Below the pieces are notes generated by a model that worked only from the letters and a program-made list of their open reading frames with translations, searched no databases and was not told the origin of the DNA. This document shows positions 54,001-62,368 of a stretch of DNA of 64,000 nt, piece by piece (the first letter of the stretch is position 1; each line of letters opens with the position of its first letter). The translations under genes were made by a program, and so were the position numbers. This DNA comes from DAISVY01 sp036826635 (GTDB lineage Bacteria; Zixibacteria; MSB-5A5; GN15; FEB-12): contig DAISVY010000002.1 of the NCBI GenBank assembly GCA_036826635.1, positions 62,001 to 126,000 on the forward strand. Direction: 5' to 3'.

Positions 54001-54130
54001 CGTTTAAAGCCCCGCTGACAGCGGCCTGTATGGTTGTCGAATCGTCGGGGACATAGATGATGCTGCCGGTTGCGACAGAGGCCATGAAGCACAGCCCTGC
54101 CACAACGAGACAAATCCGCACAAGATTCAT
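48068..54130 (-). CDS. Giant secreted beta-helix/FG-GAP protein with FlgD-like C-terminal tail
   Basis: A 2020-residue surface protein read from ATG 54130, which has GAGGCG upstream; the GTG start six codons earlier is rejected. Signal peptide (to about 22); a DUF1565/right-handed beta-helix of about 550 residues rich in CTFTSN- and NGDTIYVRPGTY-type repeats; then alternating Big_5-like Ig domains (PPLNVSGLPTNQQ and SPEANSVEARPDD) and blocks of FG-GAP/VCBS repeats (DFDGDRDLDVG, DLDGDGDLDLAVP). Next is the roughly 450-residue module shared with the 1-1438 protein, and finally the FlgD-like/type IX tail DQNYPNPFNPSTSIRF...YFYRLDTDGF. Calcium-dependent adhesion or matrix function is inferred. 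It is the first gene of an operon with the kinase pair. Confidence 0.88.
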   Translation of the reverse strand: MNLVRICLVVAGLCFMASVATGSIIYVPDDSTTIQAAVSGALNGDTIYVRPGTYEGPDNRDIDFGGKLISLISLWGPDSTTIIVRDTGDALYSRGFYFHNHEDSNAVVVGFTLTRANDAGSFEWAGGIYCDSSSPTIRNCVFSQIAYSGAFYCKASSPRIDNCSFLYNTTGASAWKGNGETDGKAIWPDGAALCCDSGSSMYVSDCYFASNMGDEQMGGAIACIASSLVLDSCIFSSNHAYEAGGALYCTDCSTVEITGCTFTSNSVIYGGGGAISVSASSVKIDSCTFDGNQCYASGASGGAIACGFADSLDISSCTFSYNDAERMGGALALVGLSSLKVDDCFFYNNTSTYGAGAVGCGSGVKGDFTDCRFERNITFEDFGGAVICNRCSPVFSHCSFTGNEARSLHGGAIFCDSASPVFSHCLMARNMASYDDGWGGALYCCDGGCPVLSNCTLAGNFAMEGSAVYVSSNAACSLSACIVAFSRGPVLVHCWEGNVVLSCTDVYGNEGGDWTGCIADQYGQNGNLYADPMFYDTTRADFHLLPSSPCLADSNSCGVLIGAYDVQVPPQIVSIDPPLNVSGLPTNQQISVVFDMDMDPASFNSTTFRVHASMTGPHSGAIVYDSSSRTVTFTPHRRFVSGEQVSVFISTNVSGLAGGHLLESCSWSFTIGATGGGVYMVQDSIYAIGFYPSEIMAVDVNRDRAPDIIVASADEPYAVVALNDGDGTFTIKGTHSTGGIVQSLAAGDFDLDGDIDLVFGNDSGNVVFFGGNGTGYFHQDTVVNTGSLGIPTMSVADLDYDGDLDILAASILVGGYHGVAMWKNQGYPKFSAAWSKSTSGYEPKDIRIGDLDNDGWLDFGLVNSNSDNLAALWGKGFDNGLTLGLQDAPVGLVAGDVNGDRLIDFVSAGGSGRPWLSVVLNNGNRNLAVVSTYDLYGNAGVYDVVAADFDGDRDLDVGVMYPSSVYQIDFDIMLNDGDGNFSLGFSWSTDSLQRLCVADFDLDGDMDLAGTHSGLDAGVFVYRNVIRPEVFSTSPEANSVEARPDDVITVTFNAPMDETTINNQTFVVRGNQSGRHRGSIAYSEPTRTATFEPYDDFLIGEVVEVVLTNDIESVEGIALSSHSWSFRTAASSGTAAFSVDVVDTLGYIYAICAADFDNDGYPDLAAGGESDSLWIYHNAGNGTFTRQTAAAAPYMKVLVTADMDGDSLIDLISAGGNTLSVWPDVGDGVSLRDSAYGVIGSAVSVAASDLTGDGCVDLVVAGDKTTDTVSFLLNDGDGDLRPFCAMEEDIDVQAVLVTDILRPYYEPNIVTAGSNVVSVSNHCLCSDPPYVATYTASGLMTAAVAADITGDGWVDVCAVTGDSPAKAVVFRNDGTGVFEDPDYYVVGEWSHSLAVADLDGDGDLDLAVPGSQSCDVTVLLNSGGGFVIDTAYSVGYEPWDIVAADFDRDGDIDLATANYQSKDITVLWNLDRPDFTELPNPSQSSAGRACSLSVQVGGSPDEVSLVFRVGGEPSWDTVAMDLAEETYVGVIPADSLGPRGIEYYFHAVVAGRGWTLPVDSAEHHPYWLQVELENETGPDWPSHAWSMVGFPYDIDPAADELADVFGDELGVPSDTTWRVGRWSPQTASYQTNSAVGAIERKKGYWLCMAEGAAVGADGLSAVPDTSQLIGGLYYDTIALEPGWNQIAAPFAFPVAWADRIAEPGIQSVAWAYESGTGSQTSYITVDNLEPFCGYWVKNDSADNKVLRLPYRSAGSAGSAGAASRTPLANAENSWRLTLSLESSHTADRVNMVGVEPDASDGADRYDFSEPPPFDKYVSLAFMRTESDSHRELLAGDIRSDSATGWLFDMLVRGNTGEAAHLSMADCEDLSEHLQVYLVDPESGSAYRLHPDRRLILPQVPTVSGVVYQLAVGSEAFVRDLNATPTTMPDDFALDQNYPNPFNPSTSIRFALPAPQRVRLDVLNILGQRVVTLIDRQLSAGVHTILWDGRNGDGEPVASGVYFYRLDTDGFAASRKMILLK

Positions 54131-54262
54131 AGGCGACGCCTCTGCCACTTTATTGACTTTGCCGAACTCCCTCTAAGCCAATGTATTACCCCGAACTACG
54201 ACTGTCAATAGACGACCCCGTGAATTCATGAGATAAGTGCAGGACCGGCGATTCCAGACCGG

Positions 54263-54298
54263 CCAAAAAAGAAGGGACGGGCTGTTCAGGCCCGTCCC
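54263..54298 (-). terminator. Intrinsic terminator of the glutamine-amidotransferase-like gene
   Basis: On the minus strand a nine-base-pair GC stem (GGGACGGGC with GCCCGTCCC) is followed by TTCTTTTTT. It lies 26 bases after the stop at 54324 and upstream of the next gene's start at 54130. Confidence 0.8.
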
Positions 54299-54323
54299 GT
54301 ACTGTTTTCCCGAAGTGTGAAGG

Positions 54324-57300
54324 CTACTTGATCAAAAGCATTTTCTTCGTTTCCACGAAGGTGTCGGCCTTCAAACGATACAGGTAAACACCACTGGCCA
54401 GTTCTCCGGCATCCCACGGCACAGTGTGATAACCGGCCCCTATATGCCGATCAACCAGAGTCGCCACCCGCTGTCCCATAGCGTTGAAAACATCCAACCG
54501 GACATAACATTCGTGCGGCAGGCCGAATGATATCTCCGTGACCGGGTTAAACGGGTTCGGATAGTTCTGCTCCAAAACATAACTCTCGGGCAACAGACCG
54601 TCCGGCGAATCCTGATCCGAATCCGGCTTGAAAGCGACATTGGGCGTCGACAACGGAATCAAACCGGCCGCCAGAAGATTGCCCATGCCCATATCCCGCA
54701 GACTGAGATAGGCCGTGCGCAAATTGTTCCGTTCACCCGTGAAGTACAGATCGACGAAATGAATTATCGCCTGACTGGCCGTGGCACCGTCTTCACTGAC
54801 CACCGCCATCACGCTCATGCGGTCGGACACCAAGTTCAGCAGGTTGCACAAAAGGTTATGATGCACCCGCGATTCATACGAGTTGTCGGGATCGTCGACC
54901 ATCGCGTACAATAGTTCATCGAACGTCAGAGCTCGTGGCGGATCGCCGGTGTAAGTAACGTCCTCAATCTGAATCGCAAATCCGTCGTTGCGGTCGGCGA
55001 AGTGATCGAATATCATCGCACACCAGGTCTCGACATCTTCCCGTGTGAACATATCGGTCCTCGGTCCGTCATCCCGAAGATCGGCCAGATAGACTTCCCA
55101 CCACCACAGATTACGAAGCGTGCCCGGTGGGGTATTTTCAAGAATGAAATCCACGACCTCGCTCTGACCGTTCAGGTTCACCGAAACGACGGGCTCGGAG
55201 GCGGGATCAAAGGTCAGAGGAATTCTCAACTCGACCGTATAGTTACCGGCCGGAATGTCCTCGAACAAATAATAACCGTCGGCATCCGTTAAGGCAGAAC
55301 CATAGACGGCCGCGTCGAAAGTCACCAGGTCAACATAGACACCAAGCAATCCGGTCGCGTCCGCCGTCACATGACCGGACACCGACGAAACCGCCGTCAG
55401 CGACCGGAAATGAGCCGTCACGGTCTTGTCCCCGTCCACCAAAACGGTCGTCACGGGTGAAAGCGGATCCGCAACTTCGCCGGTCCAGTGATCGAAAGCG
55501 TAATCGACATCGGCCACGGCCCCGACTTCGACCGTAAGACCATCCTCACACCCGTAGCTTCCAACTCCCGGGTCAACCGTTCCGCCACCTGAAGCACCCA
55601 CCGCCATGGTCAGGGTGTGAGACTCCGTAGTAGCTTCATTGACGTTATCAACAAAGAAACTCCCCGAGCCATCGTTCCACTGGGCAAAGCTGAGGTGAGT
55701 GACGACGTCTTTGGCTATCCGCGAACTAACGCTTGCCTGATAGAATCCATCCACGAATATGTCATACATGTCGGTGGTCAGATCGCAGACAACCTTGACC
55801 CGGTACCACTGATCGAGATTGAGACCGGTGGCCACGGTCGAGAAGGCCGTCCAGCCGTCGTCACGGTCACGCGCCACCAGGTCCATCGTGCCGCTGGTAC
55901 CGCCGCCGTCACGGAAGAAAGCCATATAAACAAAGCGCTCGCTGTTGTCGGCGTTCGGGCCGTTGCCCGCGTAGGTATCGTCACCTATGAGCATAATGCC
56001 CGTACGATCCGGTGCGCTGATATCAAGAATCTCATCAACATAGATATCCCACTCGACGGCGAAGACGCCGCTCTGAGCAGTACCCAGCTCCTGCGAAAGA
56101 TAAGCGTTACCCGACGTGGAACCGACAAACGCCGCTTTCTTGCCCGCGTTGCCGCCGACATCGGTCATATTGAGAGTCAGCAACGACGGATCATCGCCGC
56201 GGCTTTCATACCAATCGGCCCCGTCGGTATCGGCCCGCAAATCATCGCTGTCAATCGAAGTTTCGAAATCATTATCCACCAGCAGCGGTATGACAGCTTC
56301 ATGGACAACAATCTCAGCGGTATCGACATCTTCCAGCTCGGCATCACTGACCGTGAACACGGCCGTATACGTCCCGACCTCTCCGATAGCCGGAGTCCAG
56401 TCGAATGTTCCCGTGCCGTCTCCATTGTCCGTAAACAAACCATCCGGCAAATCCTCCGAAGACATACTCAGGAACAGAGGATCGCCGTCCGGGTCGGTGG
56501 CGGAAACTTCGAAAGTCAACTGCTGTGTTTCGTACGTCTCCTGATCGGCCACAGCCGCCAGTTCCGGCGCACGGTTGGGCTCGCTTACGGAAAGAACGAA
56601 ACTCTGCGTGTCGGCCGCTATCACGTTGGCCGCTTCCACCACCACGTTATAATCACCGGCCACACTCGGAGTCCAGGCGATAAGCCCGCTGGCCGCGTCT
56701 ATCGTCATGCCGTCGGGATTCTCTATCAAGGCAAACTCCGGCGCGGGATTGCCCGTGGCGGCCACGTCATAGGCGTAGGCCAGACCTGTCGTTGCCTCGA
56801 TGACCGGCTCGGAGGTGATAACGGGCGCAACGCCCTCAGTGAACACAGCCGTAACCACCATGTCGCGATTGATCGCAAAGGTGATCGGATTATCCGCCCC
56901 GCCAAGGTCGCCGGTCCAGCCGTTAAACACCCAGCCCGGATCGCCGGTGGCGGTCAGAGTGATGTTCTCACCGTGATCGTACTCCGGCTGGTCGGGAGCA
57001 ACCACCACGGAACCATTGCCGGTAACATTCACCGCAAGCGTGTGCGGTCCGGTTTGGGCGGCTATAATTTCGAAATAGGCATTGTCAACGTTGGCCGCGC
57101 TGGTATTGTAACCGTGGTTCTTGAAGGCGGCGTAGATACTGCCCGAAGTGAAGTATTTCTCGTTAGGAGCGTTGTCACCCAGCAAACTGGTGTTGGCGAT
57201 GGAACCGGACGCCACTTCACCGACCGGATTCCCGAGGGCATCAAGTTCCGTCAGCGAAACGCCGATAGAGGCCGCCAGTTCGCTCAGCCGTCCTATCTCA

Positions 57301-60300
57301 GCCCGGAAACGGTACCAGGTGTCGGCGGAAAGAGTTGGCAGTTCGACTATCGAAGGCCGCCGGTCACCCGACGTCGGACCATCCCAGTATCCTTCGATAT
57401 TGTATCCGTGTCCGTATGGTTCGAGCTGCACTGCAAACATGTCCTCATCGGCCACGCTGTTGTCAGCTATCATCCAGCCGATTCGGTCGTCGTCGAACCC
57501 GCCGTTATCATTGGTCATGAAGTCCATTTGCAGCACTATACTTTCAAGACCCGGATCGTTCCAGTTGAAGGGATGAGCTATCCACGTGAATATCCGACCG
57601 CCGTAGGTCAGACCGACAGATCCGGCCACACCGGCTCCGGCCGTGACGTCGCAGCCGAAGGAATTAGCGTCATCATCGTACCAGTCCTCATGCTCACCGA
57701 CATCAACCCCCAGCGTAAAACCGGTCTCGAACGGCTCTGCGAAAACCAGCTCGCCCGACCGGACAAAATGAGCCGTAACGGTCTGATCGACGTACATTTC
57801 AACCGTAGTACCGGATGAAAGGGGATCGGTCACCGGACCACTCCAGTGATCGAAAACGTAGCCGGGCATACCCGTAGCCGAAAGCGAAACTACTTCCCCC
57901 TCGGCAAATACATGCGTACCGACGGAAGGTATGGTGGTGCCGCTGCCGGCCGGATCGGCCGCCATGGTCAGGGTATAAAGAATCGGCACCTCGGCTTCCA
58001 TTACGTTATCGATATAGAAACTGCCGGCCCCGTCGTTCCATTGGGCAAAACTGATATGCGTAAGCTGAGTTTTGGCCGTACGCGCCGGGATAGTGGCACA
58101 GAAAGCACCGTCGACAAACACGTCATAGCTGTCGCTGTCAAGATCACAAACAACCATAACGGTATACCACTGCCCGATATTCAGACCGGTTGCAACGGTC
58201 GTAAAGGCTTCCCATTCGTCGTCCGCGTCACGCGCCATCAAAGCCATAGTCCCGGACGTGCCGCCACCGTCTCTCTCAAAAACCATATAGACGAATCGTT
58301 CGTCATTGTCGGAGTTGGGCCCCGGCCGGGTCGGATCGGTGTCGTCACCCACCAACATCCAGCAGGTCCGATCAGGGGCGCTTATGTCCATTATTTCTTC
58401 AATATAGACATCCCACTGCACCGCAAAAACGCCCGTCTGATGAGCACCGAAAGCCTGCGACATATAAGTATTGCCGGCCGACGAACCCGTGAACCCGGCC
58501 TTGGGCGTACTATTAGCCCCGACCATGCCGGTGCTCAGATACAGCAACTCGGGTGCGTCGCCGCGGCTTTCGTACCAGTCCTGACCGGCCCCGTCGGCCC
58601 GCAGGTCCTCACTGCTCGCACTCTCGTCGAACCAGCCGTCGGCAAGGAACTCCGCCGAAGGAATATAGAAATGAGCCGTAACGCTCCGGTCGGCATCCAT
58701 CAATACCGTGGTCGTGGCAGCATGGGGGTCGGCCACGTCGCCCGTCCAGTAATCGAAAGCATAGCCCTCTTCGGCCGTAGCCGTCACTACCACCAGAGAA
58801 CCGTATTCGTATTCGTGAACACCCTCAAGCGGATCGGTGGTGCCGGTTCCGGGCGGGTCGACCGCAATAGTGAGAGTACTGGTTTCGGTAACATTAGTCC
58901 CATAGACATTGTCGATAAAAAACGATCCGGGCCCGTCGTTCCATTGGGCGAAACTGATATGGCTGACCTCATCCATGGCCGTGTACGCCTGTACGCCCGC
59001 ATCGACAAGGATATCGTCGACATACACGTCATAACTGTCGGAACCGAGATCAAGATCGACCCGCACCGTGTACCATTCATCCAGGTTAAGACCGCTGGCC
59101 ACGGTGCGCCAGTCGGTCGAGGTAGCGTATGCATCCCCCGGCTCGCGGGCGATTATGTCCATGGTGCCCGTCTCGGCACCGCCGGCGGCATAACAGGCCA
59201 GGAACACGAAACGCTCGTCACTGTTGGAATTGGGACCATTGGTATCGTCCAAATCCTGACCTATTAACATCAGAACAGAGCGATCACGGTCGGCATCGTC
59301 CAGAATTCTGTCCACATAGACGTCCCAGGTCACACTGAAATCACTCGCCTGCGGACTGCTGAATTCCTGCGACAGGTAAACATTACCCGACGCCGAGGCC
59401 GCAAAAGCCGCTTTGGCGCCGCCGTTACCGCCGACTTCGGTCATATCGAGAGTCAGCAACGACGGATCATCGCCCCGGCTTTCGTACCAGTCCTGATCGG
59501 TCCCGTTGGCTCGCAGGTCGTCGCTGTCAACACTGAGATCGAAGTTGTTGTCGGCAATAAAAGCCTCACCGAAATAATTCTCTATCGGCTCGACCCGCGG
59601 GGGACGATCCTGATACATGGTTATCAGCGTACCGTTATCCATCGCCACCCAGTCACCCTGACTCGCATCCGGATACTGTGAAGCAACAGCCGAATAGGGT
59701 GTGCCCTCCGTATTGTAATAGTAATACAAAGAATGAATATCCGTACCCTCCCGATAGGCCCAGAGATTGGTACCATTGGTCAGGAAGAAATTAAAACGGT
59801 GATTGGCCAGGGCGTCCCGAAGCGTCTTGATTACATAACCCAGAGCCGGCTCGATTTGCCAGTTGAAATCCTCAAAGGTCTGCATCATGAAAATAAAATA
59901 CAACTCGCTGTCTATCCACTCGTCCTCGTTACTGCCGTTGACCGGCGGATTGGCCGCGAAATAATCCGGACGAATGAGACTCAGAAGGACACTTTCCTCG
60001 ATATCGCCGTTGTGACCCATCAGCCACCAGACACCATCTTTCTCACGCTCGAACGCGTGGGGATCGGAGATGTCACAAAGACCCGAGGTGCACCGGCGCA
60101 CATGAGCAACGGCTACTCCGGGAGTGGCGGCTGCCGCCTCCGCCGCCGCATCGTTGTAAAGCGGGTCAAGGTAAGCCGATGGTTGCCCCCGATGCACGAC
60201 CGGATCAGGATTGCCGTCGGAGTAATAGCCAACCGCCCAGCCGCGCGGGTTGTCGGGGCTAAGGTTAAGAATCGAATTGGGCATATCTACAAGATGATCA

Positions 60301-60494
60301 ATGATGACATCCGATGGTGCGTTCTCGGCGATTATACCCCAGAAACGACAGTTGTGGTTGTCACCGGCAACGTCGTTTCCCGGCGAGGTCTGACCGACGG
60401 CCAGCGCCGCCATCAGCATTATGCCAAGGCAAACGCAAACCGACCATCGTGTGGCCACACCAGGCACACACAACACACTCTTTCTGCTCCCCAT
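54324..60494 (-). CDS. Secreted giant protein with N-terminal class II glutamine amidotransferase domain and type IX-like tail
   Basis: A 2056-residue protein read from ATG 60494 (AAAGGAG upstream). After a signal-like segment (to about 34, ending AVGQ) comes a YafJ-like class II amidotransferase domain: Cys49 in NCRFWGII, NPRGWAVGYY, VAHVRRCTSG, HAFEREKDGVWWLMGHNGDI. Cys49 would need to become N-terminal for catalysis. Then follow three copies of a roughly 220-residue jelly-roll module (about 312-535, 615-835, 1405-1620; each ends FSFAQWNDG-GSFFIDNV-like), four InlB-type 70-residue repeats, a separate 230-residue domain (918-1145), Ig-like repeats, a SdrD-like domain (1703-1785), a helical region and the FlgD-like tail (NYPNPFNPVTEI). 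Substrate is unknown. Confidence 0.88.
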   Translation of the reverse strand: MGSRKSVLCVPGVATRWSVCVCLGIMLMAALAVGQTSPGNDVAGDNHNCRFWGIIAENAPSDVIIDHLVDMPNSILNLSPDNPRGWAVGYYSDGNPDPVVHRGQPSAYLDPLYNDAAAEAAAATPGVAVAHVRRCTSGLCDISDPHAFEREKDGVWWLMGHNGDIEESVLLSLIRPDYFAANPPVNGSNEDEWIDSELYFIFMMQTFEDFNWQIEPALGYVIKTLRDALANHRFNFFLTNGTNLWAYREGTDIHSLYYYYNTEGTPYSAVASQYPDASQGDWVAMDNGTLITMYQDRPPRVEPIENYFGEAFIADNNFDLSVDSDDLRANGTDQDWYESRGDDPSLLTLDMTEVGGNGGAKAAFAASASGNVYLSQEFSSPQASDFSVTWDVYVDRILDDADRDRSVLMLIGQDLDDTNGPNSNSDERFVFLACYAAGGAETGTMDIIAREPGDAYATSTDWRTVASGLNLDEWYTVRVDLDLGSDSYDVYVDDILVDAGVQAYTAMDEVSHISFAQWNDGPGSFFIDNVYGTNVTETSTLTIAVDPPGTGTTDPLEGVHEYEYGSLVVVTATAEEGYAFDYWTGDVADPHAATTTVLMDADRSVTAHFYIPSAEFLADGWFDESASSEDLRADGAGQDWYESRGDAPELLYLSTGMVGANSTPKAGFTGSSAGNTYMSQAFGAHQTGVFAVQWDVYIEEIMDISAPDRTCWMLVGDDTDPTRPGPNSDNDERFVYMVFERDGGGTSGTMALMARDADDEWEAFTTVATGLNIGQWYTVMVVCDLDSDSYDVFVDGAFCATIPARTAKTQLTHISFAQWNDGAGSFYIDNVMEAEVPILYTLTMAADPAGSGTTIPSVGTHVFAEGEVVSLSATGMPGYVFDHWSGPVTDPLSSGTTVEMYVDQTVTAHFVRSGELVFAEPFETGFTLGVDVGEHEDWYDDDANSFGCDVTAGAGVAGSVGLTYGGRIFTWIAHPFNWNDPGLESIVLQMDFMTNDNGGFDDDRIGWMIADNSVADEDMFAVQLEPYGHGYNIEGYWDGPTSGDRRPSIVELPTLSADTWYRFRAEIGRLSELAASIGVSLTELDALGNPVGEVASGSIANTSLLGDNAPNEKYFTSGSIYAAFKNHGYNTSAANVDNAYFEIIAAQTGPHTLAVNVTGNGSVVVAPDQPEYDHGENITLTATGDPGWVFNGWTGDLGGADNPITFAINRDMVVTAVFTEGVAPVITSEPVIEATTGLAYAYDVAATGNPAPEFALIENPDGMTIDAASGLIAWTPSVAGDYNVVVEAANVIAADTQSFVLSVSEPNRAPELAAVADQETYETQQLTFEVSATDPDGDPLFLSMSSEDLPDGLFTDNGDGTGTFDWTPAIGEVGTYTAVFTVSDAELEDVDTAEIVVHEAVIPLLVDNDFETSIDSDDLRADTDGADWYESRGDDPSLLTLNMTDVGGNAGKKAAFVGSTSGNAYLSQELGTAQSGVFAVEWDIYVDEILDISAPDRTGIMLIGDDTYAGNGPNADNSERFVYMAFFRDGGGTSGTMDLVARDRDDGWTAFSTVATGLNLDQWYRVKVVCDLTTDMYDIFVDGFYQASVSSRIAKDVVTHLSFAQWNDGSGSFFVDNVNEATTESHTLTMAVGASGGGTVDPGVGSYGCEDGLTVEVGAVADVDYAFDHWTGEVADPLSPVTTVLVDGDKTVTAHFRSLTAVSSVSGHVTADATGLLGVYVDLVTFDAAVYGSALTDADGYYLFEDIPAGNYTVELRIPLTFDPASEPVVSVNLNGQSEVVDFILENTPPGTLRNLWWWEVYLADLRDDGPRTDMFTREDVETWCAMIFDHFADRNDGFAIQIEDVTYTGDPPRALTFDELLYAMVDDPDNSYESRVHHNLLCNLLNLVSDRMSVMAVVSEDGATASQAIIHFVDLYFTGERNNLRTAYLSLRDMGMGNLLAAGLIPLSTPNVAFKPDSDQDSPDGLLPESYVLEQNYPNPFNPVTEISFGLPHECYVRLDVFNAMGQRVATLVDRHIGAGYHTVPWDAGELASGVYLYRLKADTFVETKKMLLIK

Positions 60495-61072
60495 TGGTTT
60501 CTCCTTTGTTCTCACGTTAACAAAGTTATCCGTTTATTGACTCCGTCTTGTTTCCCATTGATCCACAGCAAGATACGAGCATACACAAGCGCTCACCCCT
60601 CGACCATACGCTCTATATGGCGGCAGGATACCGTCCAGCCACCAGCCGGAAAGGATCTCACCGGTTCTGTTCATTTCTTGGGCGTCCCCCCGCTCTTTTC
60701 TATCAGAGAACCGACCGCACTAATTACACCACCACCCTAACGCTTCTCTCTCATTATGAGAAGCCCTTGGGTACAGTGCGATTCCGTTCGCTCGGCAGGT
60801 AGAAGAAGACCTTAACCAACCGTGTGATGTCTACTTCCTCAATGAATAGCGGATCTGATAACTGCAACTCAAGTTACTATCTTAGTGAAATTTGTCAATG
60901 TTAAAATGACTTACCGAACCGCCGCGGCAACCCTGAGAGCCACAGGCCACAAACAGAGTAAACCGGTTCCATGCTTCCAGAAAGTCCACCACCGTGAAAA
61001 ATATACCCCTCTTAGCCGGAGGCTCCCCGTTTGCGACGGATCGAGACCGGTCAGATTACAGCACGGCGATAC
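60495..61072. other. 578-base gap upstream of the glutamine-amidotransferase-like gene
   Basis: No convincing gene. On the minus strand TTGACA at 60898-60893 could be a -35 box, with no good -10 box behind it, implying a roughly 380-base leader. A GCTTCTC/GAGAAGC hairpin lies near 60738-60761. I tested the leader by eye for known riboswitch signatures (c-di-GMP, cobalamin) and found no convincing match. Confidence 0.4.
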
Positions 61073-62368
61073 TCAATCGGTTTTTCGGAAAATAATGACG
61101 CCGATAGCGAAAGTAACCAGCCCGACAGCCGTAAGAATCACCAGCGGCATGATCATTTCGCTCACTCCGAACCCACGCCAGATGGCCCCCTCCAGAGAAT
61201 AGATGCCCCACTTGACGGGGCTGAAATGACTTACGGCCAGCATCCATTTCGGCATGAACACCAGGGGGACCATGCCTCCGCCGATCATCGAGAATACCAG
61301 CAGGATAGCCCATCCCGCCCCCGACACCGCCTGTTCGGTTTTGCCCATTACACTGATAAGCATCATCAGACCGGTAAAACAGAAAGCCGTACACACGATA
61401 GCCAGAAGCAGACAGACCGGATCGGGGGTGCGAACACCGAACAAAATCTTTCCCAGAAGAATCAGCAGAAAACAATCCAGAACGGCGGCGAAAAAACAAG
61501 CCGCTCCTTTACCGGCGAGTATATGTGCCCGCGAGATGGGCGCCATGCGCAAACGGGTCAGTGTGCCGCTGGTTCGTTCGGTCACCACTGTTATGGCAAA
61601 AGCCGCCGAGCAACCTATCAACGCCCAGAGAATAGCCTGGGGAAAAGTTATCTCCCAGGCCGTGCGGGGCCCGATTGTCTCGCGGAAAACATCCTCCCGC
61701 GCGATCCGCGGACCACCCATCATTCCCGCCGTGCCAACCGAGTCCTCTTTCGCCTGATGGCTCAGTGCCCCGGTGTCTACCTCCGCCAGAAAAGTGTCAA
61801 GTTGACCGAGGAAGTTTCTGAAAACCGACGTCCCCCGAGAGAGTGTCCCCCGACCGTCGATAGAATCCACCGCCTCCGAGATAAGAAGGCGCCCCTGGGA
61901 CGGTTCGGTGAAGAAACCATGAATTTGTGAGAACCAGGCCTCCATTATCAGACCCTGAAGGTATCCGCCTTCCGCCCGTCGAGCGGGGTCTATACCCGCA
62001 ATCAAAGTGGTACAGGTGTCCCCCGAAAAAACATTGTACAAATTACCGAATCCCGGCCTGACGATCAGAAAAGCAACCGCCTTCCCCCGCTTTACCAGAA
62101 GACGGGCCGAGTCGGCCGAGGGCCTGATAATTTCCAGGGCTGAAGAGCTATCGAGATGATCGACAAAAGCCGCGGACATTTCTGTCTGATCCTGGTCGAC
62201 AACGGCGACTTTCATAGCCGCCCGTCCACCGCTACTTCCCACGCCCGAAAATATCGATCCGAAAAACAGGGCCATCAAAATGGGGAAAACAAGAAGCCAG
62301 AACAGACCGAACTTATCACGAAGAAGAAGCCGCAGGTCCTTAAAGGCCAACACAATAACCGGCATCAT
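61073..62368 (-). CDS. ABC-2 type transporter permease
   Basis: A 431-residue permease. One N-terminal helix (FGLFWLLVFPILMALFFGS), a large outside domain of about 200 residues (35-235) and a C-terminal bundle of five or six helices (for example VCTAFCFTGLMMLISVMGK) is the ABC-2/NatB-type layout. The GSGVGSSGGR-like Gly/Ser stretch after the first helix is a flexible linker. It overlaps the ATPase gene by 1 base (TGATG), so the two are one operon. The ABC-2 class exports drugs, lipids, polysaccharides or sodium; the substrate is not readable. Confidence 0.9.
   Translation of the reverse strand: MMPVIVLAFKDLRLLLRDKFGLFWLLVFPILMALFFGSIFSGVGSSGGRAAMKVAVVDQDQTEMSAAFVDHLDSSSALEIIRPSADSARLLVKRGKAVAFLIVRPGFGNLYNVFSGDTCTTLIAGIDPARRAEGGYLQGLIMEAWFSQIHGFFTEPSQGRLLISEAVDSIDGRGTLSRGTSVFRNFLGQLDTFLAEVDTGALSHQAKEDSVGTAGMMGGPRIAREDVFRETIGPRTAWEITFPQAILWALIGCSAAFAITVVTERTSGTLTRLRMAPISRAHILAGKGAACFFAAVLDCFLLILLGKILFGVRTPDPVCLLLAIVCTAFCFTGLMMLISVMGKTEQAVSGAGWAILLVFSMIGGGMVPLVFMPKWMLAVSHFSPVKWGIYSLEGAIWRGFGVSEMIMPLVILTAVGLVTFAIGVIIFRKTD

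Noticed and set aside
60495..60898. Possible c-di-GMP riboswitch in the long leader of the amidotransferase-like gene
   Set aside because: A GGGACGC stretch resembles part of the motif, but the GCAAAGCC and tetraloop-receptor elements do not follow.
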